Below are positions 31,217 through 38,514 of a stretch of DNA of 38,514 nucleotides, in pieces. Made by a program: the position numbers and the translations under genes. Within the stretch, counting starts at the first letter, position 1. The number at the start of each line of letters is the position of its first letter. Source of the stretch: Streptomyces sp. SID9727. GTDB lineage: Bacteria > Actinomycetota > Actinomycetes > Streptomycetales > Streptomycetaceae. Where the stretch lies: NCBI RefSeq assembly GCF_010550605.1, contig NZ_JAAGNI010000225.1, positions 1 through 38,514 on the forward strand, written 5' to 3'. Below the pieces are notes generated by a model that was given only the letters and a program-made list of their open reading frames with translations, made no database searches and was not told where the DNA came from.

Positions 31217-32221
31217 CTACACCCGCCCCCCGTGGCATCCCCGGTAGGACTCCCCCGACCCGCACCAGCACTCCGCGCTCTTCGCCGGGGGCCAAGGCAC
31301 CGCTCGGCCCCGGGCGGCCAGGGTCGTCGCGTACTGGGGGAGAAGGTCCGGGTCGGCCGGGGAGGCGGATTCGGAGGCGGCGAAGGCCTCGTAGGAGGGG
31401 ACCGTGCCCCGGACGATGCCGAGGTTCGGGGTGCCCGCCGCCTGGAGGTCGCGCAGGGCCGTCTCCAGGCGGGCCAAGTGGTCCGGGTGGGAGGCGTACT
31501 CGCTGCCCAGGCTCGGGTACGCCGTGAGGAGTTCGCGGAACTCCGCCGCCGGCCAGTGCAGCACCGCCACCGGGAAGGGGCGGGACAACGCCGTGCGGTA
31601 CGTGCCCAGTTCGGCACGGAGGCGGGTGATCTCGGCGCGCAGCTCGCCCGGGTCCGACGACCCGAGGGACCACAGGCGCTTCGGGTCGTGGAGCTCGTCC
31701 AGCGGGACCGCCGCCGTGTGCAGCGTGTCCGCCAGCTCGTCCCAGGCGTCGTGCCCGACGCCCATCAGGCGGCGCACCCGGTGGCGGCCGGTCAGCAGCG
31801 ACTGGGTCGCGTACGGGACCTCCTCGCCCGGGGCGATCAGCAGGCGCAGGGCCGTGGAGAAGAGGTCGTGCGCCGCTTCCAGTTCGTCGTGGGCCTCCAG
31901 CGTCTCGGCCGCGATCTCCCACGGGGCGGCCTCCTGCGGGGCCGCCACCCGGACGCCGTCGATCAGCGCGCGGGCCTCCGCTTCGTGGCCGTACTCCCAC
32001 AGGTTCGCGGCGCTGAGCGCCTTCACCAGGTGCGGGTGCTCGGTGCGGGGGTCGCCGAGCAGGTCGTCGTAGAGCGTCGCGGCGCGGGCGCGGTCGCCGC
32101 CGAGCTCCAGGTGGGCCGCGGCCTGGAGGAGCAGCGGTTCGTTGTCCTCGGGGTACTGCGCCGCGGTGCGGAGCAGACGCTCGGCTTCGGAGATGTGGTC
32201 GGCAGGGGTGTCGGGGCGCAT
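31217..32221 (-). CDS. TPR-like protein with C-terminal SEC-C zinc-binding motif
   Basis: A 334-aa protein. The N-terminal half (about 5-140) has TPR-type helical pairs (ISEAERLLRTAAQYPEDNEP, then LLLQAAAHLELGGDRARAAT). The C-terminus has the SEC-C motif CWCGSGESYRGCHG (C-x-C...C-H), which binds one zinc ion and is found in SecA and many adaptor proteins. Role unknown; such proteins may mediate protein-protein contacts. The ATG at 32221 is preferred; a GTG at 32230 is possible, and ribosome-binding sites are weak for both. It is divergent from the DUF3311/symporter operon. Confidence 0.85.
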   Translation of the reverse strand: MRPDTPADHISEAERLLRTAAQYPEDNEPLLLQAAAHLELGGDRARAATLYDDLLGDPRTEHPHLVKALSAANLWEYGHEAEARALIDGVRVAAPQEAAPWEIAAETLEAHDELEAAHDLFSTALRLLIAPGEEVPYATQSLLTGRHRVRRLMGVGHDAWDELADTLHTAAVPLDELHDPKRLWSLGSSDPGELRAEITRLRAELGTYRTALSRPFPVAVLHWPAAEFRELLTAYPSLGSEYASHPDHLARLETALRDLQAAGTPNLGIVRGTVPSYEAFAASESASPADPDLLPQYATTLAARGRAVPWPPAKSAECWCGSGESYRGCHGGRV

Positions 32222-32325
32222 GCACCACACCGTACTGCTGTGCGGGCGCGCGGTGGGGGCTACTCCCCGGGCAACGCCCCGGGCAATGGCCCGGGCATGC
32301 CGTCGACCCTCTAACGTGTCTCCAC

Positions 32326-32514
32326 GTGCTCAGACGACGTCCGCAGTTGTTGTGGTTGCTGGTCCCCTACGTGCTCTACCTCGGGGCGCTGCCGTTCGTG
32401 AACCGGGTCCGGCCCGTCGTTCTCGGGCTGCCGTTCCTCTTCTTCTGGCTGCTCGGGGCGACCGTGCTGACCCCCGTCGCCGTGTGGTTGACCCGGCGGG
32501 GTGACCGCCGGTGA
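32326..32514 (+). CDS. DUF3311 small membrane protein
   Basis: A 62-aa two-helix membrane protein (QLLWLLVPYVLYLGALPFVN, then LGLPFLFFWLLGATVLTPVA). DUF3311 proteins are the usual partner encoded immediately before sodium:solute symporters in actinobacteria, much as DUF4212 proteins accompany ActP-type carriers. The GTG start at 32326 is used, and its stop overlaps the GTG of the symporter gene (GTGA), so the pair is translationally coupled. Confidence 0.85.
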   Translation: MLRRRPQLLWLLVPYVLYLGALPFVNRVRPVVLGLPFLFFWLLGATVLTPVAVWLTRRGDRR

Positions 32515-34013
32515 ACGCCGCCGTCGCGACCTCCGTCTTCGGGGTCTTCATGGTCGCCACCGTCGCCCTGGGGCTGCTCGCCGTACGCGGCAGACGCGGC
32601 GGAGGGGGCGGGCTCGCCGAGTGGTCGGTGGGCGGGCGCAGCCTCGGCACCGTCTTCATCTGGGTGCTGATGGCCGGCGAGGGCTACACCAGTTTCAGCT
32701 ACCTCGGCGCCGCCGGCTGGGGCTACAACTACGGGGCGCCCGTCCTCTACGTCGTCGCGTACATGTCCTGCGGGTACGCCGTCGGCTACGTCGTCGGGCC
32801 GATGCTGTGGGCGTACGCGCGCAAGCACGGTCTCGTCGGGATCACCGACATGGTGGCGCACCGCTTCGGGCGGCCCTGGCTCGGCGCGCTCGTGGCCGTC
32901 CTGGCGACCGTGTTCCTGCTTCCGTACATCCAGCTCCAGATCACCGGCATGGGCGTCGTCGTCTCGACGATCTCGTACGGGGCCATCAGCCTGAACTGGG
33001 CGTACTTCATCGCCTTCGCCGTCACCACCGGCTTCGTCGTCGTCAGCGGACTGCGCGGCAGCGCGTGGGTCTCCGTCCTGAAGGACCTGCTGGTGATCCT
33101 CACGCTCGGCTTCCTGGCGGTCTACGTGCCCGTGCACTACTTCGACGGCTACGGGCCCTTCCTCGACCGGCTCGTCAGCGAGAAGAGCGAGTGGCTGACC
33201 TTCCCCGGCCACGGGGACAGCGGCCTCGGACAGGCGTGGTTCATCACCACGTCGTTCCTGAACTCGCTCACCGTCGTGATCTTCCCGACCACCGTCGCCG
33301 GCTACCTGGGCGCGAAGAACGCCGACGTGCTCCGCCGCAACGCGATGTGGCTCCCGGCCTACAACGTCCTGCTCTTCGTCCCGATGCTGCTCGGCATGGC
33401 GGCGCTGTTCGTGGTGCCGGGGCTGGTGGGCGCCGAGTCCAACCTCGCTCTCTTCAAGCTGGTCACGGACTCGCTGCCCGCCTGGTCCGTCGGGGTCATC
33501 GGGGTGGCCGCCGCGCTCTCCTCGATCGTGCCCATGGCGGTGTTCATGCTGGTCATCGGCACGATGTGGGGCCGCAGTGTGCTCTCGCTCGTGCCCCGCT
33601 GGGAGCGCCGGCAGAAGGGCGCCGCGCAGCTGGTCGTCGTGGTCGCGGGCTCCCTGGCGCTGCTCCTCACGTACACCGCCCCCAACACCCTCGTACGCCT
33701 CTCGCTCATCTCGTACGAGGGAATGGCGCAGCTGCTCCCCATGGTGCTGCTGGGGCTGATGTGGCGGCGGCTGACGCTGCTCGGGGCGCTGTCCGGGCTC
33801 GTCGTCGGGGTCGGTGTGGTGTGCGGGTTCGTGTTCACGGAGCACGATCCGGTGTGGGGCGTGAACGCGGGCATCGTCGCCCTCGCCGCCAACCTGGCGG
33901 TCGCGCTCGTGGTGACGTACGCCGGGCCGCGCGAGCGCGACGAACGGCCGGACGAGGAGGTGCTGGCCCGGGACGAGCTGGAGGCGGACCGCGTGGTCGT
34001 CAACGCACGTTGA
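32511..34013 (+). CDS. Sodium:solute symporter (SSF family)
   Basis: A 500-aa membrane carrier with about 13 predicted transmembrane helices. SSF landmarks are visible: EWSVGGRSLGTVFIWVLMAG, GWGYNYGAPVLYVVAYMSCG, and LQITGMGVVV followed by SGLRGSAWVSVLKDLLVIL. These fit the SSF signature around TM5-6. It likely couples Na+ or H+ entry to uptake of an organic acid or similar solute; the substrate cannot be read from sequence. The GTG at 32511 overlaps the DUF3311 stop. The C-terminal tail is acidic (RDERPDEEVLARDELEADRV). The downstream DUF6412-like gene starts 66 bp later with its own ribosome-binding site. Confidence 0.93.
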   Translation: MNAAVATSVFGVFMVATVALGLLAVRGRRGGGGGLAEWSVGGRSLGTVFIWVLMAGEGYTSFSYLGAAGWGYNYGAPVLYVVAYMSCGYAVGYVVGPMLWAYARKHGLVGITDMVAHRFGRPWLGALVAVLATVFLLPYIQLQITGMGVVVSTISYGAISLNWAYFIAFAVTTGFVVVSGLRGSAWVSVLKDLLVILTLGFLAVYVPVHYFDGYGPFLDRLVSEKSEWLTFPGHGDSGLGQAWFITTSFLNSLTVVIFPTTVAGYLGAKNADVLRRNAMWLPAYNVLLFVPMLLGMAALFVVPGLVGAESNLALFKLVTDSLPAWSVGVIGVAAALSSIVPMAVFMLVIGTMWGRSVLSLVPRWERRQKGAAQLVVVVAGSLALLLTYTAPNTLVRLSLISYEGMAQLLPMVLLGLMWRRLTLLGALSGLVVGVGVVCGFVFTEHDPVWGVNAGIVALAANLAVALVVTYAGPRERDERPDEEVLARDELEADRVVVNAR

Positions 34014-34079
34014 CCCGCTCGGCCGGTCGTGTATAACGGATGGACCGACAGGAGCGGATACGGAAGGGAGGCACCGCCC

Positions 34080-34415
34080 ATGGACACCGGCGCCACGAGC
34101 CGCGTACGCCGCGGTCTCTCCCGTGTCCTGCGCCCCGCGGGGCTGCTCCTCTTCCTCCTCACCGAGGTGCTCCTCGCCGAGGGCGGCAGCCTCTCCGCAG
34201 CCGTCGCGCTGGCCGCCACCGCGGCCGCCGGCACCGCGCTCGTCGCCTGCTCGGTCATCAGCGCCCGCTGCGCCGCCCCGGTGCCCCGCACCCGGGTGCG
34301 TACGGCCATGCGCGACCGGGAGAAGCGCACCGCGTTCCTTCCGCAACGGGACCCGGACGCCCAGGGGCGCCGACGCCCCCGAGCGCCGGGCCGTGCCCTC
34401 CCGACGGCCGCGTAG
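34080..34415 (+). CDS. DUF6412-like small membrane protein
   Basis: A 111-aa protein with two predicted transmembrane helices (LRPAGLLLFLLTEVLLAEGG, then LSAAVALAATAAAGTALVAC) and a conserved basic tail (RTRVRTAMRDREKRTAFLPQ, RDPDAQGRRRPRAPG). It matches, from memory, the actinobacterial DUF6412 proteins encoded next to a YidC/Oxa1-type insertase. The ATG at 34080 follows GGGAGG by 9 nt. Function unknown; the association suggests a role with membrane insertion. Confidence 0.75.
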   Translation: MDTGATSRVRRGLSRVLRPAGLLLFLLTEVLLAEGGSLSAAVALAATAAAGTALVACSVISARCAAPVPRTRVRTAMRDREKRTAFLPQRDPDAQGRRRPRAPGRALPTAA

Positions 34416-34495
34416 GGGACCCACAGCAGCGCCCTCGCGGACCCGTCACGCCGAATCAACACGTCCGGCACGACGAGACCCCGGAGGGCTCAGCC

Positions 34496-35266
34496 ATGTC
34501 CGCCTTCATGTCCGCTTTCGCCAGCCTGGTCGGCGCCCTCGCCGACCTGCTCCACCCGCTCTTCCAGAGCGCGTCCACCGCCGCCGCGATCGTCCTGTTC
34601 ACCGCGCTCGTCCGGCTCGCCGTGCACCCGCTCTCGCGGGCCGCCGCACGCGGGCAGAAGGCCCAGCGCCGGCTCCAGCCGCAGATCGCCGAGCTGCGCA
34701 AGAAGCACGGCAAGGACCGCGAGCGGATGCAGAAGGCGCTCATGGAGCTGCACCGCGAGGAGAAGGTCTCGCCGCTCTCCGGTTGCCTGCCGAGCCTCCT
34801 CCAGATGCCCGCGTTCTTCCTGCTCTACCACCTCTTCTCCAGCCAGAGGATCGGCGGCGAGGCGAACTCGCTCCTCGGCCACCAGCTCTTCGACGCGCCG
34901 CTCGGCGAGCGCTGGCACGACGCGCTCGGGCACGGCGGGATGTTCGGCGCGCAGGGCCTCGTCTACCTGGGCCTCTTCGTGATCGTGGCAGCCGTCGCCA
35001 CCTTCAACTACGGGCGTACGAAGCGTCAGATGGCCGCCAACCCGGTCACCCCGCCCGCCGGCCCCGACGGACAGCCGGTGCCCGGCATGGGCGCGATGAA
35101 CCAGCTCATGCCGCTGATGTCCTTCTTCACCCTCTTCACCGTCGCCTTCGTGCCGCTGGCCGCCGCGCTGTACGTGGTCACCAGCACGACCTGGACCGCG
35201 GTCGAGCGGGCCTTCCTGTACCGCGACATGACCGCGCCGGGTGCCGCGGTCGCCACGGCCGCGTAG
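34496..35266 (+). CDS. YidC/Oxa1-family membrane protein insertase (secondary paralogue)
   Basis: A 256-aa Oxa1-superfamily insertase lacking the large periplasmic domain of proteobacterial YidC. The first transmembrane segment ASTAAAIVLFTALVRLAVHP contains the conserved Arg in the hydrophilic groove. The cytoplasmic hairpin (QKAQRRLQPQIAELRKKHGK) and then SGCLPSLLQMPAFFLLYHLF follow, with further helices VYLGLFVIVAAVATFNYG and LMSFFTLFTVAFVPLAAALY. This is probably the accessory copy, since it lies away from rnpA-type genes. It inserts small membrane proteins into the cytoplasmic membrane. The ATG at 34496 has GGAGG 9 nt upstream. It is probably co-transcribed with the DUF6412-like gene. Confidence 0.9.
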   Translation: MSAFMSAFASLVGALADLLHPLFQSASTAAAIVLFTALVRLAVHPLSRAAARGQKAQRRLQPQIAELRKKHGKDRERMQKALMELHREEKVSPLSGCLPSLLQMPAFFLLYHLFSSQRIGGEANSLLGHQLFDAPLGERWHDALGHGGMFGAQGLVYLGLFVIVAAVATFNYGRTKRQMAANPVTPPAGPDGQPVPGMGAMNQLMPLMSFFTLFTVAFVPLAAALYVVTSTTWTAVERAFLYRDMTAPGAAVATAA

Positions 35267-35401
35267 CGACGGCGGCGGGGCGGCCCGGTCCAGGTGGTGA
35301 ACAGGGTCTTGCGGAGTGATCGGATGTCTTGGAGGATCGGACAAGCCTGCGATGGCCGCCACCCATCCGACGGGCCTGATCCCGACCGAGGAGAACGACT
35401 C

Positions 35402-36259
35402 TTGAAGCTGCTTCGTGTGGGTACGGCGGGCGCGGAACGACCGGCGCTGCTGGACGAGGACGGAACCCTGCGCGACCTGTCGGGCCTCGTCCCCGACATC
35501 GACGGCGCCCTGCTGGCCGACGAGGACGCGCTCGCCCGGGTGCGTGCCGCCGCCGCGTCCGGCGGGCTGCCGACGCTCGACGCCGGGGGGCTGCGGGTGG
35601 GCCCGCCGCTCGCCCGGATCGGCAAGATCGTGTGCATCGGGCTGAACTACCACGACCACGCCACGGAGACCGGGGCGTCGATCCCCGACGAGCCCATCCT
35701 GTTCTTCAAGGCACCGGACACCGTCGTCGGACCCGAGGACACCGTGCTCGTGCCGCGCGGCAGCGTGAAGACCGACTGGGAGGTCGAGCTCGCCGTCGTC
35801 ATCGGGCGCACCGCGCGCTACCTGGAGACGGCCGAGGAAGGACTCGCCCACGTCGCCGGGTACGCGGTCGCGCACGACGTCTCCGAGCGCGAGTTCCAGA
35901 TCGAGCGCGGCGGCACCTGGGACAAGGGCAAGAACTGCGAGACGTTCAACCCGCTGGGCCCCTGGCTGGTCACCGCCGACGAGGTCGCCGACCCGCAGGC
36001 CCTCCCGCTGAGGCTCTGGGTCAACGGCGAGCTGAAGCAGGACGGCACGACCGCCGACCAGATCTTCCCGGTCGGCGAGGTCGTCCGCTATCTGAGCCGG
36101 TTCATGACGCTCTACCCGGGCGACGTCATCAACACCGGCACCCCGGCCGGTGTCGCCATGGGGCAGCCCGAGCCCAAGCCGTACCTGCGGGCGGGCGATG
36201 TCGTGGAGCTGGAGATCGAGGGGCTCGGCCGGCAGCGGCAGGAGCTGAAGGACGCCTGA
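35402..36259 (+). CDS. Fumarylacetoacetate hydrolase (FAH) family protein
   Basis: A 285-aa FAH-superfamily enzyme. The N-terminal region (1-65) precedes the catalytic domain: CIGLNYHDHATETGASIPDE, LFFKAPDTVVGPEDTV, then DWEVELAVVIGRTAR with the metal-binding Glu and Asp, and LNTG-type motif DVINTGTPAGVAMGQ. The family hydrolyses or decarboxylates beta-diketo or 2-hydroxy-hepta-2,4-diene-1,7-dioate-type acids with Mg2+; a ureidoglycolate lyase-like role is also possible. The start is the uncommon TTG at 35402 (LKLLRVGTAG), supported by GAGGAG 8 nt upstream. Upstream in-frame codons lack a ribosome-binding site. It stands alone and ends before the bidirectional terminator. Confidence 0.9.
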   Translation: MKLLRVGTAGAERPALLDEDGTLRDLSGLVPDIDGALLADEDALARVRAAAASGGLPTLDAGGLRVGPPLARIGKIVCIGLNYHDHATETGASIPDEPILFFKAPDTVVGPEDTVLVPRGSVKTDWEVELAVVIGRTARYLETAEEGLAHVAGYAVAHDVSEREFQIERGGTWDKGKNCETFNPLGPWLVTADEVADPQALPLRLWVNGELKQDGTTADQIFPVGEVVRYLSRFMTLYPGDVINTGTPAGVAMGQPEPKPYLRAGDVVELEIEGLGRQRQELKDA

Positions 36260-36262
36260 GGG

Positions 36263-36310
36263 GTGCTTGCAGGCGCACTCCGGAGCGTGCTTCGAGGCGC
36301 ACGCTAGAGC
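36263..36310. repeat. Two 24-bp imperfect direct repeats after the FAH gene
   Basis: The copies 36263-36286 and 36287-36310 share GTGCTT, GAGGCGCAC-like and GAGC blocks. The second copy also contains AGCGTGC/GCACGCT inverted arms (36285-36291 with 36300-36306). No function is evident. Confidence 0.6.
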
Positions 36311-36331
36311 GCAGAGAGCGTCCTGATACAT

Positions 36332-36372
36332 CGGAGGGGTGGGATCCGTCGCGCACGGATCCCACCCCTCCG
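36332..36372. terminator. Bidirectional terminator, 18-bp perfect arms
   Basis: The arms 36332-36349 and 36355-36372 are exact reverse complements (core GGAGGGGTGGGATCCGT) around the loop CGCGC. It sits between the FAH gene (+) and the UPF0303-type gene (-), whose stop is 7 bp away. Confidence 0.88.
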
Positions 36373-36378
36373 CGTGCG

Positions 36379-36858
36379 TCAGCCGTCGATCCGCGTCACG
36401 AACTGCTCCAGCGCCTCCACCACCAGCGCGTGGTCCTCCGCCTGCGGCAGCCCCGAGACCGTCACCGAGCCGATGACGCCCGCGCCCTCGACGGCGATCG
36501 GGAACGAGCCGCCGTGCGCCGCGTACACGTCCGGGTCCAGCCGGGACGCCTCGTCGAACGTCGTCCCCTTCGCCCGGAACCGCGTCCCCACCAGGTACGA
36601 GCTCTCCCCGTACCGCTCGACCACCCGGCGCTTGCGGTCGATCCACGCGTCGTTGTCCGCGCTCGAACCGGGCAGCGCCGCGTGGAACAGCTGCTGCGCC
36701 CCGCGCCGGATGTCGATCGCGACCGGGGCGTGCCGTTCCCGGGCCAGCGCGACCAGCAGCCCGCCGAGCGCGTAGGCGTCGTCGTAGCCGAAGTGCGGCA
36801 GCGTCAGCCGGCGCTCCTGGGCGATCAGCTCGGAGATGGTCGGAGCGGTGGGGTTCAT
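36379..36858 (-). CDS. UPF0303/heme-degrading-domain (HbpS-like) protein
   Basis: A 159-aa protein of the UPF0303/DUF336 (HbpS/GlcG-like) family. ERRLTLPHFGYDDAYALGGL, then VAIDIRRGAQQLFHAALPGS, NDAWIDRKRRVVERYGESSY and HGGSFPIAVEGAGVIGSVTV are all family landmarks. Some relatives bind or degrade heme; the function of this branch is uncertain. The ATG at 36858 overlaps the stop of the upstream Gfo/Idh/MocA gene (ATGA), so the two are translationally coupled and likely share a pathway, perhaps sugar or small-molecule oxidation. Confidence 0.88.
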   Translation of the reverse strand: MNPTAPTISELIAQERRLTLPHFGYDDAYALGGLLVALARERHAPVAIDIRRGAQQLFHAALPGSSADNDAWIDRKRRVVERYGESSYLVGTRFRAKGTTFDEASRLDPDVYAAHGGSFPIAVEGAGVIGSVTVSGLPQAEDHALVVEALEQFVTRIDG

Positions 36859-37985
36859 GCGGGCTGCTCCTCGGGGGCGTGGGCGGGCGGGGGTACGGAG
36901 GTGCTGGTGCCAGCGGGCCGCAGGGTCACGGTGACCCCTTCGCGGGCCGAGCGGCGGGCCGCCTCCAGGACGTCCAGGGCCTCGGCGGCCTGAAGGGCGG
37001 TCACCGGATTGTCGCCCGTCCCGCGCAGCGCGTCCGTGACCGCCGCGTAGTACGCCGGGTAGTCGCCCGGGAGCGTACGGACCGGGGTGCCGCCGCCCGT
37101 GAGCGGGGACTCGCCCGCGCCGAGCCGGCCCCACAGTTCCTCGCCCTCCTCGCCCCACGGCTCGCCCGGGACCGGCCGGGCGCCCTCGCGCAGGGCGGCC
37201 TCCTGGGGGTCGAGACCGTACTTCACGAAGCCGGCGGCGGACCCGAGCACCCGGAACCGCGGGCCGAGCTGGGCCGTCGTCGCGCTCATGTACAGGTGCG
37301 AGCGGACGCCCGAGGTGTGCGTGACCGCCACGAACGTGTCGTCGTCGGCCGCCGCGCCCGGGCGCCGCAGATCCGACTCGGCGTACACCTGGGCCGCCGG
37401 GCCGAACAGGGTCAGCGCCTGGTCGACCACATGGCTGCCCAGGTCGTACAGCAGCCCGCCGATCTCGCGCGGGTCGCCCGACTCGCGCCAGCCGCCCTTC
37501 AGCCGCGGGCGCCACCGCTCGAAGCGGGACTCGAAGCGCTGGACCTCGCCCAGAGCGCCGTCCGCGAGGAGCGCGCGCAGGGTGAGGAAGTCGTTGTCCC
37601 AGCGGCGGTTCTGGAAGACCGAGAGCAGTAGCCCGCGCTCGTCGGCCAGCGCCGCCAGCTCACGCGCCTCGGCCGCCGTGCCCGCGACCGGCTTGTCCAC
37701 CACCACCGGGAGCCCGGCCTCCAGCGCCGCCCGCGCGAGCGGTACGTGCGTCCTGTTCGGCGACGCGATCACGATCAGGTCCAGCTCGTCCGCCCGCTGC
37801 CACAGCTCGTCCGGCGCATCCGCGAACCGCACGCCGGGGTGGGCGGCGCGCGCTTGGGCGCGGCGCTCCTCGTCGCGGGTGACGACCGTGTCCAGGACGA
37901 GGCCGTCGGTCGCGGTGATCAGCGGGGCGTGGAAGACGGACCCCGCCAGGCCGTAGCCGACGAGTCCGACGCGCAAGGAGGTCAT
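36855..37985 (-). CDS. Gfo/Idh/MocA-family oxidoreductase
   Basis: A 376-aa NAD(P)-dependent dehydrogenase. The N-terminal Rossmann motif is VGLVGYGLAGSVFHAPLI, followed by VIASPNRTHVPLARAALEAG, VVVDKPVA (the conserved Lys-Pro of the EKP motif, here DKP) and SVFQNRRWDNDF. The C-terminal alpha/beta domain has GGLLYDLGSHVVDQAL with the catalytic Asp/His. It probably oxidises a sugar or cyclitol; the substrate is unknown. The ATG at 37985 has GGGGG just upstream. It is divergent from the ROK regulator, with an inverted repeat between them, which suggests sugar-responsive control. It is the first gene of a two-gene operon with the UPF0303-type gene. Confidence 0.92.
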   Translation of the reverse strand: MTSLRVGLVGYGLAGSVFHAPLITATDGLVLDTVVTRDEERRAQARAAHPGVRFADAPDELWQRADELDLIVIASPNRTHVPLARAALEAGLPVVVDKPVAGTAAEARELAALADERGLLLSVFQNRRWDNDFLTLRALLADGALGEVQRFESRFERWRPRLKGGWRESGDPREIGGLLYDLGSHVVDQALTLFGPAAQVYAESDLRRPGAAADDDTFVAVTHTSGVRSHLYMSATTAQLGPRFRVLGSAAGFVKYGLDPQEAALREGARPVPGEPWGEEGEELWGRLGAGESPLTGGGTPVRTLPGDYPAYYAAVTDALRGTGDNPVTALQAAEALDVLEAARRSAREGVTVTLRPAGTSTSVPPPAHAPEEQPA

Positions 37986-37991
37986 GGCCCC

Positions 37992-38018
37992 CACTTTCGC
38001 AACGCTGTTGCCAAAGTG
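37992..38018. promoter_or_regulatory. Inverted-repeat operator between the oxidoreductase and ROK genes
   Basis: The arms 37992-38003 (CACTTTCGCAAC) and 38007-38018 (GTTGCCAAAGTG) are complementary at 11 of 12 positions around GCT. TTGCCA in the right arm, followed 16 bp later by CACAAT, could be the promoter of the ROK gene, so binding there would repress both directions. Confidence 0.6.
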
Positions 38019-38041
38019 CAAGCGCGGGTCACAATGGTTCG

Positions 38042-38514
38042 GTGAACAGGAGCAACACCGGCGCGAACCTCCCCGCCCTGCGCAGCCACAACGCGGCCCT
38101 CGTCCTCGACCTGCTGCGGGTGGCCGGGGAGCGCGGCATCAGCCGGCTCGAACTCGCCGAGCGCACCGGGCTCACCCCGCAGGCCGTCAGCAAGATCACC
38201 GCCCGGCTGCGCGCCGAGGGCCTGGCCGCCGAGGCGGGCCGCCGCGCCTCCACGGGCGGGAAACCCCGGACCGTGCTGCGGCTCGTCCCCGGGGCCGGGC
38301 ACGCGGTGGGGCTGCACCTGGACCGCGACGGGCTGTCCGTGGTCCTGGTCGACCTCGCGGGCACGGTCGCCGAAAGCCGTACGGCTCCGCTGGACTTCGG
38401 GGCCCCGGCGGACGAGGTGCTGACGGCCGCCGCGGGGGCGGTCGCCGCCGTGCGCGGGGACGGGGCGCTGCCGGTGCTCGGGGTGGGCGTCGCGGCGCCG
38501 GGGCCGCTGGACCA
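38042..38514 (+). CDS. ROK-family transcriptional regulator, partial (C-terminus outside window)
   Basis: The first ~157 residues of a ROK/NagC/XylR-type repressor. The N-terminal winged HTH is LRSHNAALVLDLLRVAGERG, then ISRLELAERTGLTPQAVSKI. The sugar-kinase-like domain begins with GHAVGLHLDRDGLSVVLVDL, and the PGPLD motif is at the cut end. The GTG at 38042 begins about where transcription from the TTGCCA/CACAAT promoter would start, so the mRNA may be leaderless. It likely represses the divergent dehydrogenase operon in response to a sugar. Confidence 0.9.
   Translation, partial: MNRSNTGANLPALRSHNAALVLDLLRVAGERGISRLELAERTGLTPQAVSKITARLRAEGLAAEAGRRASTGGKPRTVLRLVPGAGHAVGLHLDRDGLSVVLVDLAGTVAESRTAPLDFGAPADEVLTAAAGAVAAVRGDGALPVLGVGVAAPGPLD

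Noticed and set aside
32376..34424. 682-codon minus-strand open frame opposite the symporter
   Set aside because: Composition is His/Arg/Glu-rich shadow sequence; the plus strand encodes a complete SSF transporter.
36332..36372. Riboswitch or regulatory RNA
   Set aside because: It is a simple symmetrical hairpin between convergent genes; terminator function explains it.
34490..36646. 718-codon minus-strand open frame across YidC and FAH genes
   Set aside because: It spans two well-supported plus-strand genes and a terminator and has no recognisable domain.

Overview
The window is high-GC actinobacterial DNA, almost certainly a Streptomyces chromosome. The reasons are very GC-rich third codon positions, frequent GTG starts, GTGA/ATGA stop-start overlaps, a CebR-type operator in front of a secreted glycoside hydrolase, and many Streptomyces-type families: a Ser/Thr kinase, an ECF sigma factor paired with a DGPF protein, DUF3311 with a sodium:solute symporter, a ROK regulator. 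No rRNA or tRNA gene was seen.

Layout. 1-10.66 kb is ordinary chromosome: the N-terminal part of a Ser/Thr kinase; a divergent SDR/TetR pair with an inverted-repeat operator; a DHFR-like reductase; a secreted GH5 mannanase with FN3 and CBM2 domains under a CebR-like box; a coupled DGPF protein, ECF sigma factor and acetyltransferase; a 166-bp MITE-like element with 24-bp terminal inverted repeats; an APH-type kinase; a protein of unknown family; and a GNAT acetyltransferase.

10.7-15.4 kb carries three type I-E-like CRISPR arrays in the same orientation (18, 14 and 8 repeats). They share a leader core at a fixed distance from the first repeat. Arrays 2 and 3 use a different repeat sequence from array 1. 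No cas gene lies in the window. A lipoprotein gene sits between arrays 1 and 2, and a two-helix membrane protein gene between arrays 2 and 3.

15.5-19.1 kb holds a second APH-type kinase, a gene-poor stretch, two small membrane proteins, a frameshifted HAD-like gene and an HTH regulator with a 19-bp perfect inverted repeat inside its coding sequence.

19.2-30.5 kb is a restriction/defence island built from two facing blocks. The rightward block is a CxxC/HNH-like protein, a ParB-fold protein, an SNF2-type helicase, a DUF3883 PD-(D/E)XK-like nuclease and a C5 cytosine methyltransferase. The leftward block is a GHKL (MutL/MORC-like) ATPase, a Z1-domain ATPase and a Vsr endonuclease. The methyltransferase and Vsr genes overlap tail to tail by 66 bp. 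The GHKL + Z1 + Vsr + Dcm set resembles a known class of GHKL-ATPase restriction systems. The ParB + SNF2 + DUF3883 trio attached to it is the best candidate for an undescribed module.

30.6-38.5 kb returns to ordinary chromosome: a GNAT, a SEC-C protein, DUF3311 + symporter, a DUF6412-like protein + YidC/Oxa1 insertase, an FAH-family hydrolase, a bidirectional terminator, a UPF0303-type protein coupled to a Gfo/Idh/MocA dehydrogenase, and a divergent ROK regulator cut by the window end.
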